This document shows positions 24,898-34,544 of a stretch of 64,000 nucleotides of DNA, one piece after another. The notes below the pieces were generated by a model. It was not told where the DNA came from. It did no database searches and was given only the letters and a program-made list of their open reading frames with translations. The stretch covers positions 682,001-746,000 of the forward strand of contig OZ257127.1 of assembly GCA_965278965.1 (NCBI GenBank), given 5' to 3'. The position numbers and the translations under genes are program-made. Position 1 is the stretch's first letter, and every line of letters starts with the position of its first letter. This DNA comes from UBA10649 sp965278965 (lineage in GTDB: Bacteria; Actinomycetota; Actinomycetes; S36-B12).

Positions 24898-25587
24898 CTA
24901 CGGCGCGTGCACGACCTCGGTCAGCGACCACCGCGTGAGCGCGTGGAAGCGGACGAGCGCGACGGTCTCCCGCCCGACGTACTCGCTCGTGAGCGCCGTC
25001 CCCGGGCCGACGTCCGTCGGCGAGAGGTGGGCGTCGATGCCCAGGGCCCCAGCGGTCGCCTGTGCGCGGGCCGCGCCCGCCGGGTCGGTGACCACGGTCG
25101 CGGCCGACCAGCCGAGGTCGGCCATCGCGTGCGCGACCACCTGCAGCGAGCCGACCGTGTCGGAACCCGTGGTGAACGCGATGACGTCGACCCCGGGGAC
25201 ACCGGCACCGGCGAGGATCCCGCGTTCGAATCCCTGCTGCCGCGGCGGTCCGGTGAGGACGACCACCGGCGCGACACCCTCCCGGTAGAGCTCCGCGGCG
25301 TGCTCCAGCCGTGCCTTGAGGACCGGCTGCGGATCACCCCAGTACTGCGCCGGGTCGAGTACGACGATCGCCTGCGTCGGCGTCCGGTCGTCGAGCTGGG
25401 CCGACAGGACGACCTGGAGCACGGCACCGACGGGCACCAGCAGCGCGAGCAGGAGCAGGCCCGAGGCAGCCGCCGTGAGCGTGGCACGCACCGTGAGCGA
25501 TCTCGGCCACATCGACGTGGACGCTGACGCCGCGGAACCCGGCGTCGCGCTGACGTACGACGGCGCACTCACGGCCGTCATGCTCAC
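24898..25587 (-). CDS. YdcF/SanA family (DUF218) membrane-anchored protein
   Basis: Protein of 229 aa with one N-terminal membrane helix (AAASGLLLLALLVPVGAVLQ) followed by a DUF218 domain: QAIVVLDPAQYW, then a helix ARLEHAAELYREG, and VVVLTGPP. Members of this family are linked to cell-envelope processes. The start may be 25587 or the internal ATG at 25512, since no clear ribosome site separates them. It lies between the TlpA-like gene and ppdK, all leftward. Confidence 0.8.
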   Translation of the reverse strand: MSMTAVSAPSYVSATPGSAASASTSMWPRSLTVRATLTAAASGLLLLALLVPVGAVLQVVLSAQLDDRTPTQAIVVLDPAQYWGDPQPVLKARLEHAAELYREGVAPVVVLTGPPRQQGFERGILAGAGVPGVDVIAFTTGSDTVGSLQVVAHAMADLGWSAATVVTDPAGAARAQATAGALGIDAHLSPTDVGPGTALTSEYVGRETVALVRFHALTRWSLTEVVHAP

Positions 25588-25662
25588 ACAGTCCGGGCCG
25601 GCCCTTCGGCTGCCACACCGGCCCGCCCTGCGACGCGCATCACACCGACGCGCGTGACGCGC

Positions 25663-28425
25663 TCAGCGCGTGTCGCTGCGGCTGACGTGCCGTGACAGCG
25701 CCGCGCGACCGGCCTCGAGGCGCGCGACCGGGACGCGGAACGGCGAGCACGAGACGTAGTCGAGGCCGACCTCGTCGAAGAAGTGAATGGAGTCCGGGTC
25801 CCCTCCGTGCTCGCCGCAGACGCCGCAGTGCAGGTTGTGCCGCTTCGCGCGGCCCTTCTTCACGGCGATCCGGATGAGCTCGCCGACCCCCTCTCGGTCC
25901 AGCGACTCGAACGGGGAGACGCCGAAGACGCCCTTCTCCAGGTACGCCGAGAAGAACGCGGCCTCGACGTCGTCCCGGCTGAAGCCCCACGTGGTCTGGG
26001 TGAGGTCGTTCGTGCCGAACGAGAAGAACTCGGCGGCCTCCGCGATCTGGCCGGCGGTCAGGGCCGCGCGCGGCAGCTCGATCATCGTCCCGATCGGGAA
26101 CTTCAGCGTGCAGCCGTTCGCTGCGGCGACCTCGGCGAGGACTCCGGCCGCCTCGTCGACGACGAGCTCGAGCTCTTGGATCGAACCCACGAGCGGGATC
26201 ATGATCTCCGCCCGGGGCTGACCCCCCATGCGCTGCCGGAAGCAGGCGGCCTCAGCGATGGCGCGCACCTGCAGCGCGAACAGGCCCGGGAGCACGAGGC
26301 CCAGCCGCACGCCCCGGAGCCCGAGCATCGGGTTCTGCTCGTGCAGCCGGTTCACGGCCTGCAGCAGCCGCAGGTCGGCTTCGTTGCTCTCCCCGCGAGC
26401 CTCCGCGACCGCGACCCGGATGGCGAGCTCGGTGCGGTCCGGTAGGAACTCGTGCAGCGGCGGGTCGATGAGCCGGATCGTGACGGGCAGGCCGTCCATG
26501 ACTTCGAGGATCCGGATGAAGTCCTTGCGCTGCAAGGGCAGTAGCGCGTCGAGGGCCTCGCGGCGATCGGCATCGGTGTCCGCCAGGATGAGCCGCTCCA
26601 CGTGCGCCTTCCGCTCGCCGAGGAACATGTGCTCGGTCCGCAGGAGGCCGACCCCTTCGGCCCCCATGCGGCGGGCGCGGCCCGCGTCCTCCGGCGTGTC
26701 GGCGTTCGCGCGGACCCGCAGCCGGCGGGCGGCGTCCGCGTGGGTCATGATCCGGTCGACGGCGGTGATGAGCTCGGCGGTCGGGGCGTCGGCCTCGGCC
26801 AGCGCGACGTCAAGGCCGTCCTCGAAGTACGTCACGACCGCGCTCGGTACGACCGGCACCTCGCCGAGGAACACGTCGCCCGTCGACCCGTCGATCGACA
26901 CGACGTCGCCCTCCTTGACGATCACGCCACCGGCCGCGGTCATCACCCGGCCCTTGGTGTCGACGTCGAGCGACTCGGCGCCGCAGACCGCGGTCTTGCC
27001 CATACCGCGGGCGACGACGGCAGCGTGCGAGGTCTTGCCGCCGCGACTGGTCAGGACGCCGGCAGCCGCGATCATTCCCTCAAGGTCGTCCGGGTTCGTC
27101 TCGCGCCGGACGAGGATGACGCGGTCCCCGGCCGCGGTCCACGTGACAGCCGTCGCCGAGTCGAAGACGACCCGGCCGACGGCCGCGCCGGGAGAGGCGT
27201 TCATGCCTTTGGCGATCCGAGTGTGCTCGGCACCGGACGCGAACCGCGGGAACATGAGCTGGCCGAGCTGGTGACCCGTCACGCGCATGAGGGCCTCATC
27301 GAGCGCGATGACGCCCTCGTCGACGAGCTGGACAGCGATCCGGAACGCCGCCGCCGCGGTGCGCTTGCCGACGCGTGTCTGCAGCATCCACAGCTTCCCG
27401 CGCTCGACCGTGAACTCGATGTCGCACAGGTCGCGGTAGTGCAGCTCGAGCGTCCGCATGATGTGGAGCAGCTGCTGGTAGGAGGCGGGGTCGGACTCCC
27501 CGAGGGCGTCCAGGGGCGAGGTGTTCCGGATGCCGGCGACGACATCCTCCCCCTGGGCATCCGCGAGGTAGTCGCCGTAGACGCCGGGCGCGCCCGTCCC
27601 CGGGTCGCGAGTGAAGGCCACCCCTGTCCCTGAGCCGGGGCCGGCGTTGCCGAAGGCCATGGCCTGCACGTTGACCGCCGTGCCGAGGCTGTGCGGGATC
27701 CGCTCCTGGCGACGGTACAGACGCGCGCGCTCGGTGTTCCACGAGCCGAAGACGGCGCGGATGGCCAGGTCGAGCTGCTGGTACGGATCCTGCGGGAACT
27801 CGTGGCCCGTCGCCTCGCGGATGATCGACTTGTACGAGTCGACCAGCCGGCGCAGCGAGTCGGTCGGCAGGTCGACGTCGGTCGTGACGTCCGCGCTGGC
27901 CTTCATCTGCTCCAGCGCGTGCTCGAACTCATCGCCGGGGACGTCGAGGACGGTCTTGCCGAACATCTGGATGAGGCGACGGTAGGAGTCCCAGGCGAAG
28001 TGGTCATCGCCCGCGTGGCGGGCAAGCCCGGCGACGCTGGCGTCGTTCAGGCCGATGTTGAGGACGGTCTCCATCATGCCCGGCATCGAGAACCGGGCCC
28101 CGGACCGGACGGACACCAGCAGGGGATGCTCCGGGTCGCCGAGCCGTCGGCCCATCGCCTCCTCAAGACCGCCGACGTGCTGCGCGATCTGCGTGCGTAG
28201 ACCCTTGGGGGTGTGCCCGTGCTCGAGGAAGTAGCGGCAGGCCTCCGTCGTGATCGTGAAGCCCGGCGGGACGGGCAGCCCCATGCGCGTCATCTCGGCC
28301 AGGTTCGCGCCCTTCCCGCCCAGCAGGTCGACCTTCGACCGGTCACCCTCGCTGAAGTCGTACACGTACGTGTTGGCTGTGTCGGGCGGGGTGGGGGCCG
28401 TGAGCGCACCGGGCATCGTCGTCAT
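25663..28425 (-). CDS. ppdK: Pyruvate, phosphate dikinase
   Basis: Enzyme of about 920 aa interconverting pyruvate, ATP and Pi with PEP, AMP and PPi. The N-terminal ATP-grasp domain opens with VDLLGGKGANLAEMTRMGLP. The phosphohistidine domain has GGKTSHAAVVARGMGKTAVC near residues 455-475, with the swivelling His. The C-terminal PEP/pyruvate domain has GVGLLRTEHMFL and HCGVCGEHGGDP. Full length for the family. ATG 28425 is preceded by AGGTAGGGA. It allows PEP formation in gluconeogenesis. A divergent promoter region of 136 bp separates it from the VKOR gene. Confidence 0.97.
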   Translation of the reverse strand: MTTMPGALTAPTPPDTANTYVYDFSEGDRSKVDLLGGKGANLAEMTRMGLPVPPGFTITTEACRYFLEHGHTPKGLRTQIAQHVGGLEEAMGRRLGDPEHPLLVSVRSGARFSMPGMMETVLNIGLNDASVAGLARHAGDDHFAWDSYRRLIQMFGKTVLDVPGDEFEHALEQMKASADVTTDVDLPTDSLRRLVDSYKSIIREATGHEFPQDPYQQLDLAIRAVFGSWNTERARLYRRQERIPHSLGTAVNVQAMAFGNAGPGSGTGVAFTRDPGTGAPGVYGDYLADAQGEDVVAGIRNTSPLDALGESDPASYQQLLHIMRTLELHYRDLCDIEFTVERGKLWMLQTRVGKRTAAAAFRIAVQLVDEGVIALDEALMRVTGHQLGQLMFPRFASGAEHTRIAKGMNASPGAAVGRVVFDSATAVTWTAAGDRVILVRRETNPDDLEGMIAAAGVLTSRGGKTSHAAVVARGMGKTAVCGAESLDVDTKGRVMTAAGGVIVKEGDVVSIDGSTGDVFLGEVPVVPSAVVTYFEDGLDVALAEADAPTAELITAVDRIMTHADAARRLRVRANADTPEDAGRARRMGAEGVGLLRTEHMFLGERKAHVERLILADTDADRREALDALLPLQRKDFIRILEVMDGLPVTIRLIDPPLHEFLPDRTELAIRVAVAEARGESNEADLRLLQAVNRLHEQNPMLGLRGVRLGLVLPGLFALQVRAIAEAACFRQRMGGQPRAEIMIPLVGSIQELELVVDEAAGVLAEVAAANGCTLKFPIGTMIELPRAALTAGQIAEAAEFFSFGTNDLTQTTWGFSRDDVEAAFFSAYLEKGVFGVSPFESLDREGVGELIRIAVKKGRAKRHNLHCGVCGEHGGDPDSIHFFDEVGLDYVSCSPFRVPVARLEAGRAALSRHVSRSDTR

Positions 28426-28561
28426 GTCCCTACCTGACATGCGTAACCGCTTGCGGAGCAAGAGTCGAAGGACCGGGTCCTCAGTACCCCCGTGTGATGT
28501 CGGACACCAGGAGGCAACTGCCAGCGCCGGTTCGTCATCACCGACCACTTACGCTTCGGGG

Positions 28562-29203
28562 GTGAGCGACACGACCATCCTCGAAGCCCCGCCGGAGCCG
28601 TACCGGCCCGGAGCCCCGCGCTACCGCTGGACCTACGTCGAGATGCTCATCTCGTCCCTCCTGGGACTCGTCGCGGCGCTCGTGCTGTCGGTGGATGCGA
28701 TCGAGCTCGCGAAGGACCCGACGGCCGACCTGAGCTGCAACATCAACACGGTCATCTCGTGCGGCACCGTCGGGTCGTCCTGGCAGGCGAGCCTCCTGGG
28801 GTTCCCGAACTCGTTCCTCGGGCTCATCGCCGAGCCGGTCGTCATCACGATCGCCGTCGCCGCACTCGGCGGGGTCCGCTTCCCACGCTGGTTCATGAAC
28901 TCCGCGCTCGCGGTCTACGCGGTCGGCCTGGCATTCGCCTACTGGCTGTTCTTCGAGGCGTACTTCGTCATCGGCGCGCTGTGCCCCTGGTGCTTCCTCG
29001 TCACGTTGACGACGACGACCGTCTTCATGTCGATGATGCGCGTTTGCCTGTTCGACAACACCCTCGGGCTGACACCGCGCACGTGGCGCTTCGTCATCGG
29101 CTGGCTGCGCGCCGGGGCTGACACCCTCGGGGTCATCCTGATCTTCGCCGTGATCATCGCGATGATCCTCCTGAAGTACGGCAGCGCTATCTTCGGCGGC
29201 TGA
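28562..29203 (+). CDS. Vitamin K epoxide reductase (VKOR) family protein
   Basis: Membrane protein of 213 aa with four to five transmembrane segments. The active-site pair is CPWC (141-144) inside a membrane helix, and the loop pair is C59 and C67 (LSCN and ISCG), as in actinobacterial VKOR, which reoxidises a DsbA-like partner using quinone. No fused thioredoxin domain is present, so a separate partner is expected. GTG start at 28562 with only a weak ribosome site. Convergent with dusB. Confidence 0.9.
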   Translation: MSDTTILEAPPEPYRPGAPRYRWTYVEMLISSLLGLVAALVLSVDAIELAKDPTADLSCNINTVISCGTVGSSWQASLLGFPNSFLGLIAEPVVITIAVAALGGVRFPRWFMNSALAVYAVGLAFAYWLFFEAYFVIGALCPWCFLVTLTTTTVFMSMMRVCLFDNTLGLTPRTWRFVIGWLRAGADTLGVILIFAVIIAMILLKYGSAIFGG

Positions 29204-29215
29204 CGCCCGACCGGA

Positions 29216-30358
29216 TCAGCCGCCGCTGACGGCGAGTTCGGCGGCGGACAGGAACGCACGGTCGCACTCCTGCAGCGTCGGTGACTCCAGCCAGCGATCG
29301 GGCAGCGTCGGCCGTCGGTTGCCGGACGTGCGTCCGCGGGGCGCGCCCAGGACGTCCGGGTCGGGTCGCTGGTCGGGGTCGATCTGCCCGAGCAGGTCAT
29401 CGAGCTCGGGCAGGGTCTCGACGAGTCCGAGCGCGTGCCGCACCGGCTGGCGGACCGTGAACCCCTTGAGGTACCACGCCATGTGCTTGCGGATGTCGCG
29501 GCAGCCGCGCAGCTCGCCGTAGTCGTCCACGAGCAGGGCGGCGTGCCGGCGCAGGGTCGCGAGCACGACCGGCAGATCTGGATCCGGCGGGACGGGTGCG
29601 CCAGCGAACGCTGCGGCGAGCTGGCCGAACAGCCACGGCCGACCCAGGCAGCCGCGCCCGACGACGACCCCGTCGGCCCCGGTCTGCGCGACGAGCCGCA
29701 GCGCGTCCGTGGCAGTCCACACGTCACCGTTGCCCAGGACCGGGACGCCCGTGCCGGCGAGCTCCTCGACGAGCCGGGCGATGGTTGTCCAGTCCGCCTG
29801 GCCGGCGTACATCTGCGCGGCGGTCCGGGCGTGCAGCGCGACCCAGGAGACCCCCTCCTGTGCGGCGGTCCGGCCTGCGTCGAGGTACGTGAGGTGGTCC
29901 TCGTCGACACCGGTCCGCATCTTCACCGAAACCCCCACCCGTCCATCCGCGGCGGCGACCGCGGCGTGCACGATCGCGCGGAAGAGGTCACGCTTCCACG
30001 GCAGGGCGCTGCCACCGCCTCGGCGGGTGATCTTGGGTACCGGGCAGCCGAAGTTCAGGTCGATGTGGTCGGCCCGGTCCTCGTCGACGAGCAGCCGCAC
30101 TGCGGCCGCGATCGTGGCCGGGTCGACGCCATAGAGCTGCACCGCGCGCGGGCTCTCGTCAGCCCCGAAGGTCACGAGGTCGAGCGACTCCGCGTTCTGC
30201 TCGACGAGCGCCCGGGAGGTGACCATCTCCGACACGTACAGGCCGCCATCGGCGCCGGTGACGGCCTGCGCGCTCTCCCGAGCCAAACGGCGGAACGCCC
30301 GGTTCGTGATCCCGGCCATCGGCGCGAGGACCACGGGCGGGTCGAACGGAAGGGTCAC
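29216..30358 (-). CDS. dusB: tRNA-dihydrouridine synthase
   Basis: FMN enzyme of 380 aa that reduces uridine in tRNA D-loops. The TIM barrel shows LAPMAGITNRAFRRL at the start, DLNFGCPVPKITRRGGG with the catalytic Cys, VSVKMRTG, and VLGNGDVWTATDALRL with the FMN phosphate site VVVGRGCLGRPWLF. The C-terminal helical RNA-binding domain ends at residue 380. GTG start at 30358. It faces the VKOR gene and has a divergent GNAT gene upstream. Confidence 0.95.
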   Translation of the reverse strand: MTLPFDPPVVLAPMAGITNRAFRRLARESAQAVTGADGGLYVSEMVTSRALVEQNAESLDLVTFGADESPRAVQLYGVDPATIAAAVRLLVDEDRADHIDLNFGCPVPKITRRGGGSALPWKRDLFRAIVHAAVAAADGRVGVSVKMRTGVDEDHLTYLDAGRTAAQEGVSWVALHARTAAQMYAGQADWTTIARLVEELAGTGVPVLGNGDVWTATDALRLVAQTGADGVVVGRGCLGRPWLFGQLAAAFAGAPVPPDPDLPVVLATLRRHAALLVDDYGELRGCRDIRKHMAWYLKGFTVRQPVRHALGLVETLPELDDLLGQIDPDQRPDPDVLGAPRGRTSGNRRPTLPDRWLESPTLQECDRAFLSAAELAVSGG

Positions 30359-30429
30359 TGGCAGATTGTCCCCCGACCGGGACGGTCAGACGTGCCGACG
30401 CTGTGTCGGGAACCTACAGGGAGCAAGCG

Positions 30430-30849
30430 ATGACGGCAGCCGGAGGATCGCGCTCAGCCGACGACACCGATCGCGACGCGGTCGTCGCCCTGTGGACCGC
30501 ATGCGGCCTCACCCGGGCGTGGAATGACCCCGTCGCCGACTTCGACCGTGCGGTCGCCGGACCCACCTCCGCGGTGCTCGTCATCGAGGAGGCCGCCCAA
30601 CTCGTCGCGTCCGCGATGGTCGGCTACGACGGCCACCGTGGCTGGGTGTACTACGTGTCCGTCGCACCGACCGCGCGTGGACAGGGCTACGGAGCCGCCA
30701 TGATGACCGAAGCTGAGGCGTGGCTCCGGGCGCTCGGCGCACCCAAGGTGCAGCTCATGGTCCGCGACGAGAACACGGCCGCGAACGGGTTCTACGAGGC
30801 GCTGGGCTACCAGACGGGCGGCTCGTCGCTGCATGCGAAGTGGCTGTAG
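30430..30849 (+). CDS. GNAT family N-acetyltransferase (YpeA-like)
   Basis: Acetyltransferase of 139 aa. The acetyl-CoA site is VAPTARGQGYGAAMMTEAE, preceded by the strand GWVYYVSV, and the C-terminal segment ENTAANGFYEALGYQ is typical. The N-terminal ALWTACGLTRAWNDP matches the YpeA subgroup. I start it at ATG 30430, with GGGAG at six bases, rather than at an upstream ATG at 30403. Substrate unknown. Monocistronic and divergent from dusB. Confidence 0.88.
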   Translation: MTAAGGSRSADDTDRDAVVALWTACGLTRAWNDPVADFDRAVAGPTSAVLVIEEAAQLVASAMVGYDGHRGWVYYVSVAPTARGQGYGAAMMTEAEAWLRALGAPKVQLMVRDENTAANGFYEALGYQTGGSSLHAKWL

Positions 30850-30974
30850 CGCCTCACCGCGGCGTCCCGTCACGACGATCAGCTCGCGTCGCAGCTCGGG
30901 CCAGGGTCCGCGATCGCCTAGCCTGACGCGCTGACGGTGGCCGACCGGACGGCACCGCGTAGGTGGGAGTCGAC

Positions 30975-31643
30975 ATGCGCGCACGACGGACGATGGCGAG
31001 TGCCGCGGCTGCCGCCCTCCTGCTCGCCGCAGGCTGCCTCATGACGGCACCAGGAGCGTCTGCAGCGACCTGCCCGACCGTCGACGGCGACACGGGGCAG
31101 GTCTCGCCCTCCGCCGCTCCGGGAGTCGACTGGAGCGGCTGCGCCCTCAACGGGGCAGACCTCAGCGGCGCCGACCTGCGGGGCGCCGACTTGAGCAGCG
31201 CGAACCTGAACAGCGCGAACCTGAGCGGCGCCGACCTCTCGGGGACGAACCTGTCGTCGGCGGACCTGTTCAACGCGGGCCTGTACGACGTGAACCTGAC
31301 GGGCGCGAACCTCACCGGGGCGAACCTGGGCAACGCGAGTCTCACCGGCTCCTTCGTCACGTGCTCGGACTCCGGCGTGCTCGGTACCGGCATCTCCGGC
31401 ACGCCCGTCGTACTGGCCGACGGCTGGACGCTCGTCGACGGGACGTTGCGAGTACCCGTCGTCGCCTGCCCGATCGCGCCGACCATCCCCGACTGGAACC
31501 AGGCGTATGCCCGTGCCAGCGTTGACGACACGTGCCTTCCCGGCTGGCACCCGAGCTGGGCCCAGTGGCCCGGCGCCGGCGCCGGGGGCTTCGTGTGCGA
31601 CCGCGCCGTTCCCGCGTTCGGGCAGGCGCAAGCGCCCGCCTAG
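30975..31643 (+). CDS. Secreted pentapeptide-repeat protein
   Basis: Exported protein of 222 aa. The N-terminal signal peptide (MASAAAAALLLAAGCLMTAP) is cleaved near GASAAT. About 12 consecutive A(D/N)LSG-type pentapeptides (from ALNGADLSGADLRGADLSSA onward) build a short quadrilateral beta-helix. A Cys-containing C-terminal region follows, with the Trp-rich motif WHPSWAQWPGAGAGGFVC. ATG 30975 has GGAG five bases upstream; a GTG at 30963 is less likely. Its stop codon shares the bases CTAG with the stop of the convergent glyS. Confidence 0.85.
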   Translation: MRARRTMASAAAAALLLAAGCLMTAPGASAATCPTVDGDTGQVSPSAAPGVDWSGCALNGADLSGADLRGADLSSANLNSANLSGADLSGTNLSSADLFNAGLYDVNLTGANLTGANLGNASLTGSFVTCSDSGVLGTGISGTPVVLADGWTLVDGTLRVPVVACPIAPTIPDWNQAYARASVDDTCLPGWHPSWAQWPGAGAGGFVCDRAVPAFGQAQAPA

Positions 31644-33022
31644 TACGCCGGCAGGCGCTCGGCGAGCCAGGGAACGAGCGCGGCGATCGGCAGGCGCTCC
31701 TGCGCCATCGTGTCGCGCTCACGCACCGTCACGGCATCGTCGTCGAGGGAGTCGAAGTCGACCGTGACGCAGAACGGCGTGCCGATCTCGTCCTGTCGGC
31801 GGTACCGCCGACCGATCGCCCCCGCGTCGTCGAACTCGATGTTCCAGTGCCGGCGCAGCGTCGCCGCGAGCTCCTTGGCCTTCGGCGTCAGGTTCTCGTG
31901 CCGCGACAACGGGAGCACGGCGGCCTTCACCGGGGCCAGCCGCGGGTCGAACCGCAGGACGGTCCGCTTGTCGACGCCGCCCTTGGCGTTCGGGGCCTCG
32001 TCCTCGTCGTACGCATCGAGGAGGAACGCCAGGACCGCGCGCGTGAGCCCGGCCGCGGGCTCGATGACGTACGGCGTCCACCGCTCCCCGGTCTCCTGGT
32101 CGAAGTACGACAGGTCCGTGCCCGAGTGCTCGCTGTGCGTCTTGAGGTCGAAGTCCGTGCGGTTGGCGATCCCCTCGAGCTCGGCCCACTCCGAGCCCGC
32201 GAAGCGGAAGCGGTACTCGATGTCGACGGTCCGCTTGGAGTAGTGGCTCAGCTTCTCCTTCGGGTGCTCGAAGAACCGGAGGTTCTCCGGGTCGAGGCCG
32301 AGGTCGACGTACCAGTCCCAGCGCTGCGCGAGCCAATACTCGTGCCATTCCTCGTCCGTGCCCGGCACGACGAAGAACTCCATCTCCATCTGCTCGAACT
32401 CACGGGTGCGGAAGATGAAGTTGCCAGGGGTGATCTCGTTGCGGAAGCTCTTGCCGGTCTGGCCGATGCCGAACGGCGGCTTCTTGCGCGCGGACGTCAT
32501 CACGTTGAGGTAGTTGACGAAGATGCCCTGGGCGGTCTCGGGACGCAGGTAGTGAACCGCGCCGCCGTCCTCGACCGGGCCGACCGTCGTACGCAGCATC
32601 CCGTTGAAGTCACGGGGCTCTGTGAACTCACCCTTCGTCCCGCAGTTGACGCAGACGATGTCGGCAAGCCCGTTCGCCGGCTCATGCCCGTGCTTCTCGG
32701 CGTAGGCCTCGACGAGCTGGTCCGCGCGGTAGCGCTTGTGGCACTTCTTGCACTCGGTCAGCGGGTCGACAAACGCGTTGACGTGGCCGGAGGCCTCCCA
32801 CACCTGCGGCGCGAGGATGACCGACGAGTCGACTCCGACGACGTCGTCACGGCCGCGCACGACCGCCTGCCACCACTGACGGCGGACGTTCTCCTTGAGT
32901 TCGACGCCGAGCGGGCCGTAGTCCCACGCCGACCGCGTCCCTCCGTAGATCTCCGAGGAGGGGAACACGAACCCCCGGCGCTTGCAGAGGTTGACGACGG
33001 CATCGACACGATCAGCGGCCAC
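31640..33022 (-). CDS. glyS: Glycine--tRNA ligase
   Basis: Class II aminoacyl-tRNA synthetase of 460 aa, the dimeric eukaryote-like form typical of actinobacteria. It charges tRNA-Gly. Motifs include RGFVFPSSEIYGGTRSAWDY at the N-terminus, a zinc-ribbon-like insert (CKKCHKRY and CVNCGTKGEF), motif 2 in FRNEITPGNFIFRTREFEQM, motif 3 in GLTRAVLAFLLDAY, and a C-terminal anticodon-binding domain. GTG start. Isolated from other synthetases. Gene symbol follows usual actinobacterial naming; glyQS is used elsewhere. Confidence 0.97.
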   Translation of the reverse strand: MAADRVDAVVNLCKRRGFVFPSSEIYGGTRSAWDYGPLGVELKENVRRQWWQAVVRGRDDVVGVDSSVILAPQVWEASGHVNAFVDPLTECKKCHKRYRADQLVEAYAEKHGHEPANGLADIVCVNCGTKGEFTEPRDFNGMLRTTVGPVEDGGAVHYLRPETAQGIFVNYLNVMTSARKKPPFGIGQTGKSFRNEITPGNFIFRTREFEQMEMEFFVVPGTDEEWHEYWLAQRWDWYVDLGLDPENLRFFEHPKEKLSHYSKRTVDIEYRFRFAGSEWAELEGIANRTDFDLKTHSEHSGTDLSYFDQETGERWTPYVIEPAAGLTRAVLAFLLDAYDEDEAPNAKGGVDKRTVLRFDPRLAPVKAAVLPLSRHENLTPKAKELAATLRRHWNIEFDDAGAIGRRYRRQDEIGTPFCVTVDFDSLDDDAVTVRERDTMAQERLPIAALVPWLAERLPAY

Positions 33023-33094
33023 GGTCGCGACTTCCTTCAGGTGGAGCGCGCCTCGCGCGCGGCCAGCCGGCTGGGTGCCGGCGGCCCGGCGATA

Positions 33095-33628
33095 CTACGC
33101 GAGGGCCTCCCGCGGGCCGTCGTCCGGCAACGGGGGTGATCCCGCCCGACCGCCGAGCAGGCGCAGGGCGGCGTCCTCGTCGATGACGTCGAAGTCGTCG
33201 TAGTGCCAGGCGAGGTCGCGCCGTGCGAAGGGGCGCACCGCGGCGACGACGCGGTCGTAGCGCTGGTCGAGGTCGGACTGTGCATCGCGCGGGCATACCG
33301 GCACGGCGAGCGTCAGCGAAGCGACCCCGCTCGTGCGAAGCGCCGCGGCCGCTGCGCGGGCGACCGTGCCCGTCTCGACGCCGTCATCCACGACGACGAC
33401 GTGTCGGCCGGCGAGTCCAGCGTCCGGACGGACGACGACGCCGTCGTCGGAGCGCTCGGCGAGGAGGGCCCGAACCTCGGCCGGCCAGCCGTCGATGATG
33501 CCGAGCACGACGGGGACACCGTTGGGCACGACCGCCAGCAGCAGGGGATCCGGTACGCCGGCGAGCTCCGACACAAGCAGCGGTGCCAGCTGTGCGCCGC
33601 CGTCGGCAAGGTCCGCAAAGTCGCTCAC
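33095..33628 (-). CDS. Phosphoribosyltransferase family protein
   Basis: Protein of 177 aa with the PRPP-binding loop VVVVDDGVETGTVARAA near residues 74-90 and a preceding strand VVPNGVPVVLGI that fits the type I PRTase fold. The C-terminal AWHYDDFDVIDEDAALRLLG is typical of the uncharacterised actinobacterial group. Its GTG start overlaps the stop of the upstream monooxygenase-like gene (GTGA). Substrate base unknown. Confidence 0.78.
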   Translation of the reverse strand: MSDFADLADGGAQLAPLLVSELAGVPDPLLLAVVPNGVPVVLGIIDGWPAEVRALLAERSDDGVVVRPDAGLAGRHVVVVDDGVETGTVARAAAAALRTSGVASLTLAVPVCPRDAQSDLDQRYDRVVAAVRPFARRDLAWHYDDFDVIDEDAALRLLGGRAGSPPLPDDGPREALA

Positions 33629-34044
33629 GGACGAGTGCCTACCGCGCCGACGGACGGGCCGGCCGCCTCACCGAGGCGGACCGCGTGCGCGTCGGCGGCG
33701 AGGCCCGAGGGCTGATCGTGGAGCCCGTCGGCCCCGGCCGTCGTGATCAGCTCGTAGGCCGAGGGCTCGTCTATCGCGCGCGAGAGCAACGGCACGGCAC
33801 CCACCTTCACGTCGTACGCGGACAACGCCCGTCGGTACGCGCCGACACCGGCCCACTCGGTCCGCAGGACGAGCAGGTCGGGCTCGTCCGTCGACTGGCC
33901 GATCCCGGCGGACAGGCACCCGGACTGTGCCGCCAGCAGCGCGAGCGCGGCCCGCGCGTCAGCGTCGAAGGAGGACCGCTCGTCCGCCGGGACACGGAAG
34001 CGGCTGACGACGAGCAGGATCGGGCTCGGTCCGCCGAACGTCAT
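33625..34044 (-). CDS. Antibiotic biosynthesis monooxygenase (ABM)-like domain protein
   Basis: Protein of 139 aa with a dimeric ferredoxin-like fold pattern: ILLVVSRFRVPADERSSFDA, a helix of Ala/Leu, then LVLRTEWAGVGAYRRALS. ABM-domain proteins oxidise quinones or act as simple structural dimers; no catalytic residues can be assigned here. The C-terminal 40 residues are extra. Start at ATG 34044 (a GTG at 34062 is an alternative). Coupled to the phosphoribosyltransferase by a GTGA overlap. Confidence 0.65.
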   Translation of the reverse strand: MTFGGPSPILLVVSRFRVPADERSSFDADARAALALLAAQSGCLSAGIGQSTDEPDLLVLRTEWAGVGAYRRALSAYDVKVGAVPLLSRAIDEPSAYELITTAGADGLHDQPSGLAADAHAVRLGEAAGPSVGAVGTRP

Positions 34045-34100
34045 CGCCGTAGGCTGGGTCACCGCAGCAACGGTAGTCACACGCGGGAGCGGAGCGCGGC

Positions 34101-34529
34101 ATGGCCAGCACACCGAAAGACGACGGTCGCTCGGCCGACCGCCTGCCCCGGGGGGTCCGCGGCCCGGGCGGTCCCCCGCCCGTCCCCGCCCGTGGCTCCA
34201 GTCCTGCGCGGCCCGTCCGCGGCGCCACCGGTGGCTCGGCCGCCCGGGTCGGGTTCGAGGAGCGCAGTCGACCGCTGCTGCGCTGGATGCATGCGCTGCC
34301 GCGGTGGGTCGTCGTCATCGCCCCCGCGATCTTGCTGTTCCTCGGCCTCATCCTGACCGGCCCCGTCGCCTGGGTCGGCGGGATCTTGCTGCTGCTCGTC
34401 GCCGCGTTCCTGGGCTGGCTCACGGCGCTCAGCTGGCCGGCAATCACGCCGGGGGCCCGGTTCCTGCGCGTCCTCGTGGTGCTCGCCCTCACCGGCGTCG
34501 CTGTCTTCAAGTTCATGGGTCGGTTCTGA
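34101..34529 (+). CDS. Small actinobacterial membrane protein
   Basis: Protein of 142 aa. A Pro/Arg/Gly-rich cytoplasmic half (to about residue 60) is followed by three hydrophobic segments (VVVIAPAILLFLGLILTGPV, GGILLLLVAAFLGWLTAL, LRVLVVLALTGVAVFKFMG). Proteins of this design (DUF6703-like) are conserved near glyS in many actinobacteria, with unknown function. It ends 15 bases before the Zur-type box of the zinc operon. Confidence 0.75.
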   Translation: MASTPKDDGRSADRLPRGVRGPGGPPPVPARGSSPARPVRGATGGSAARVGFEERSRPLLRWMHALPRWVVVIAPAILLFLGLILTGPVAWVGGILLLLVAAFLGWLTALSWPAITPGARFLRVLVVLALTGVAVFKFMGRF

Positions 34530-34544
34530 CGGTCACGCTCGACT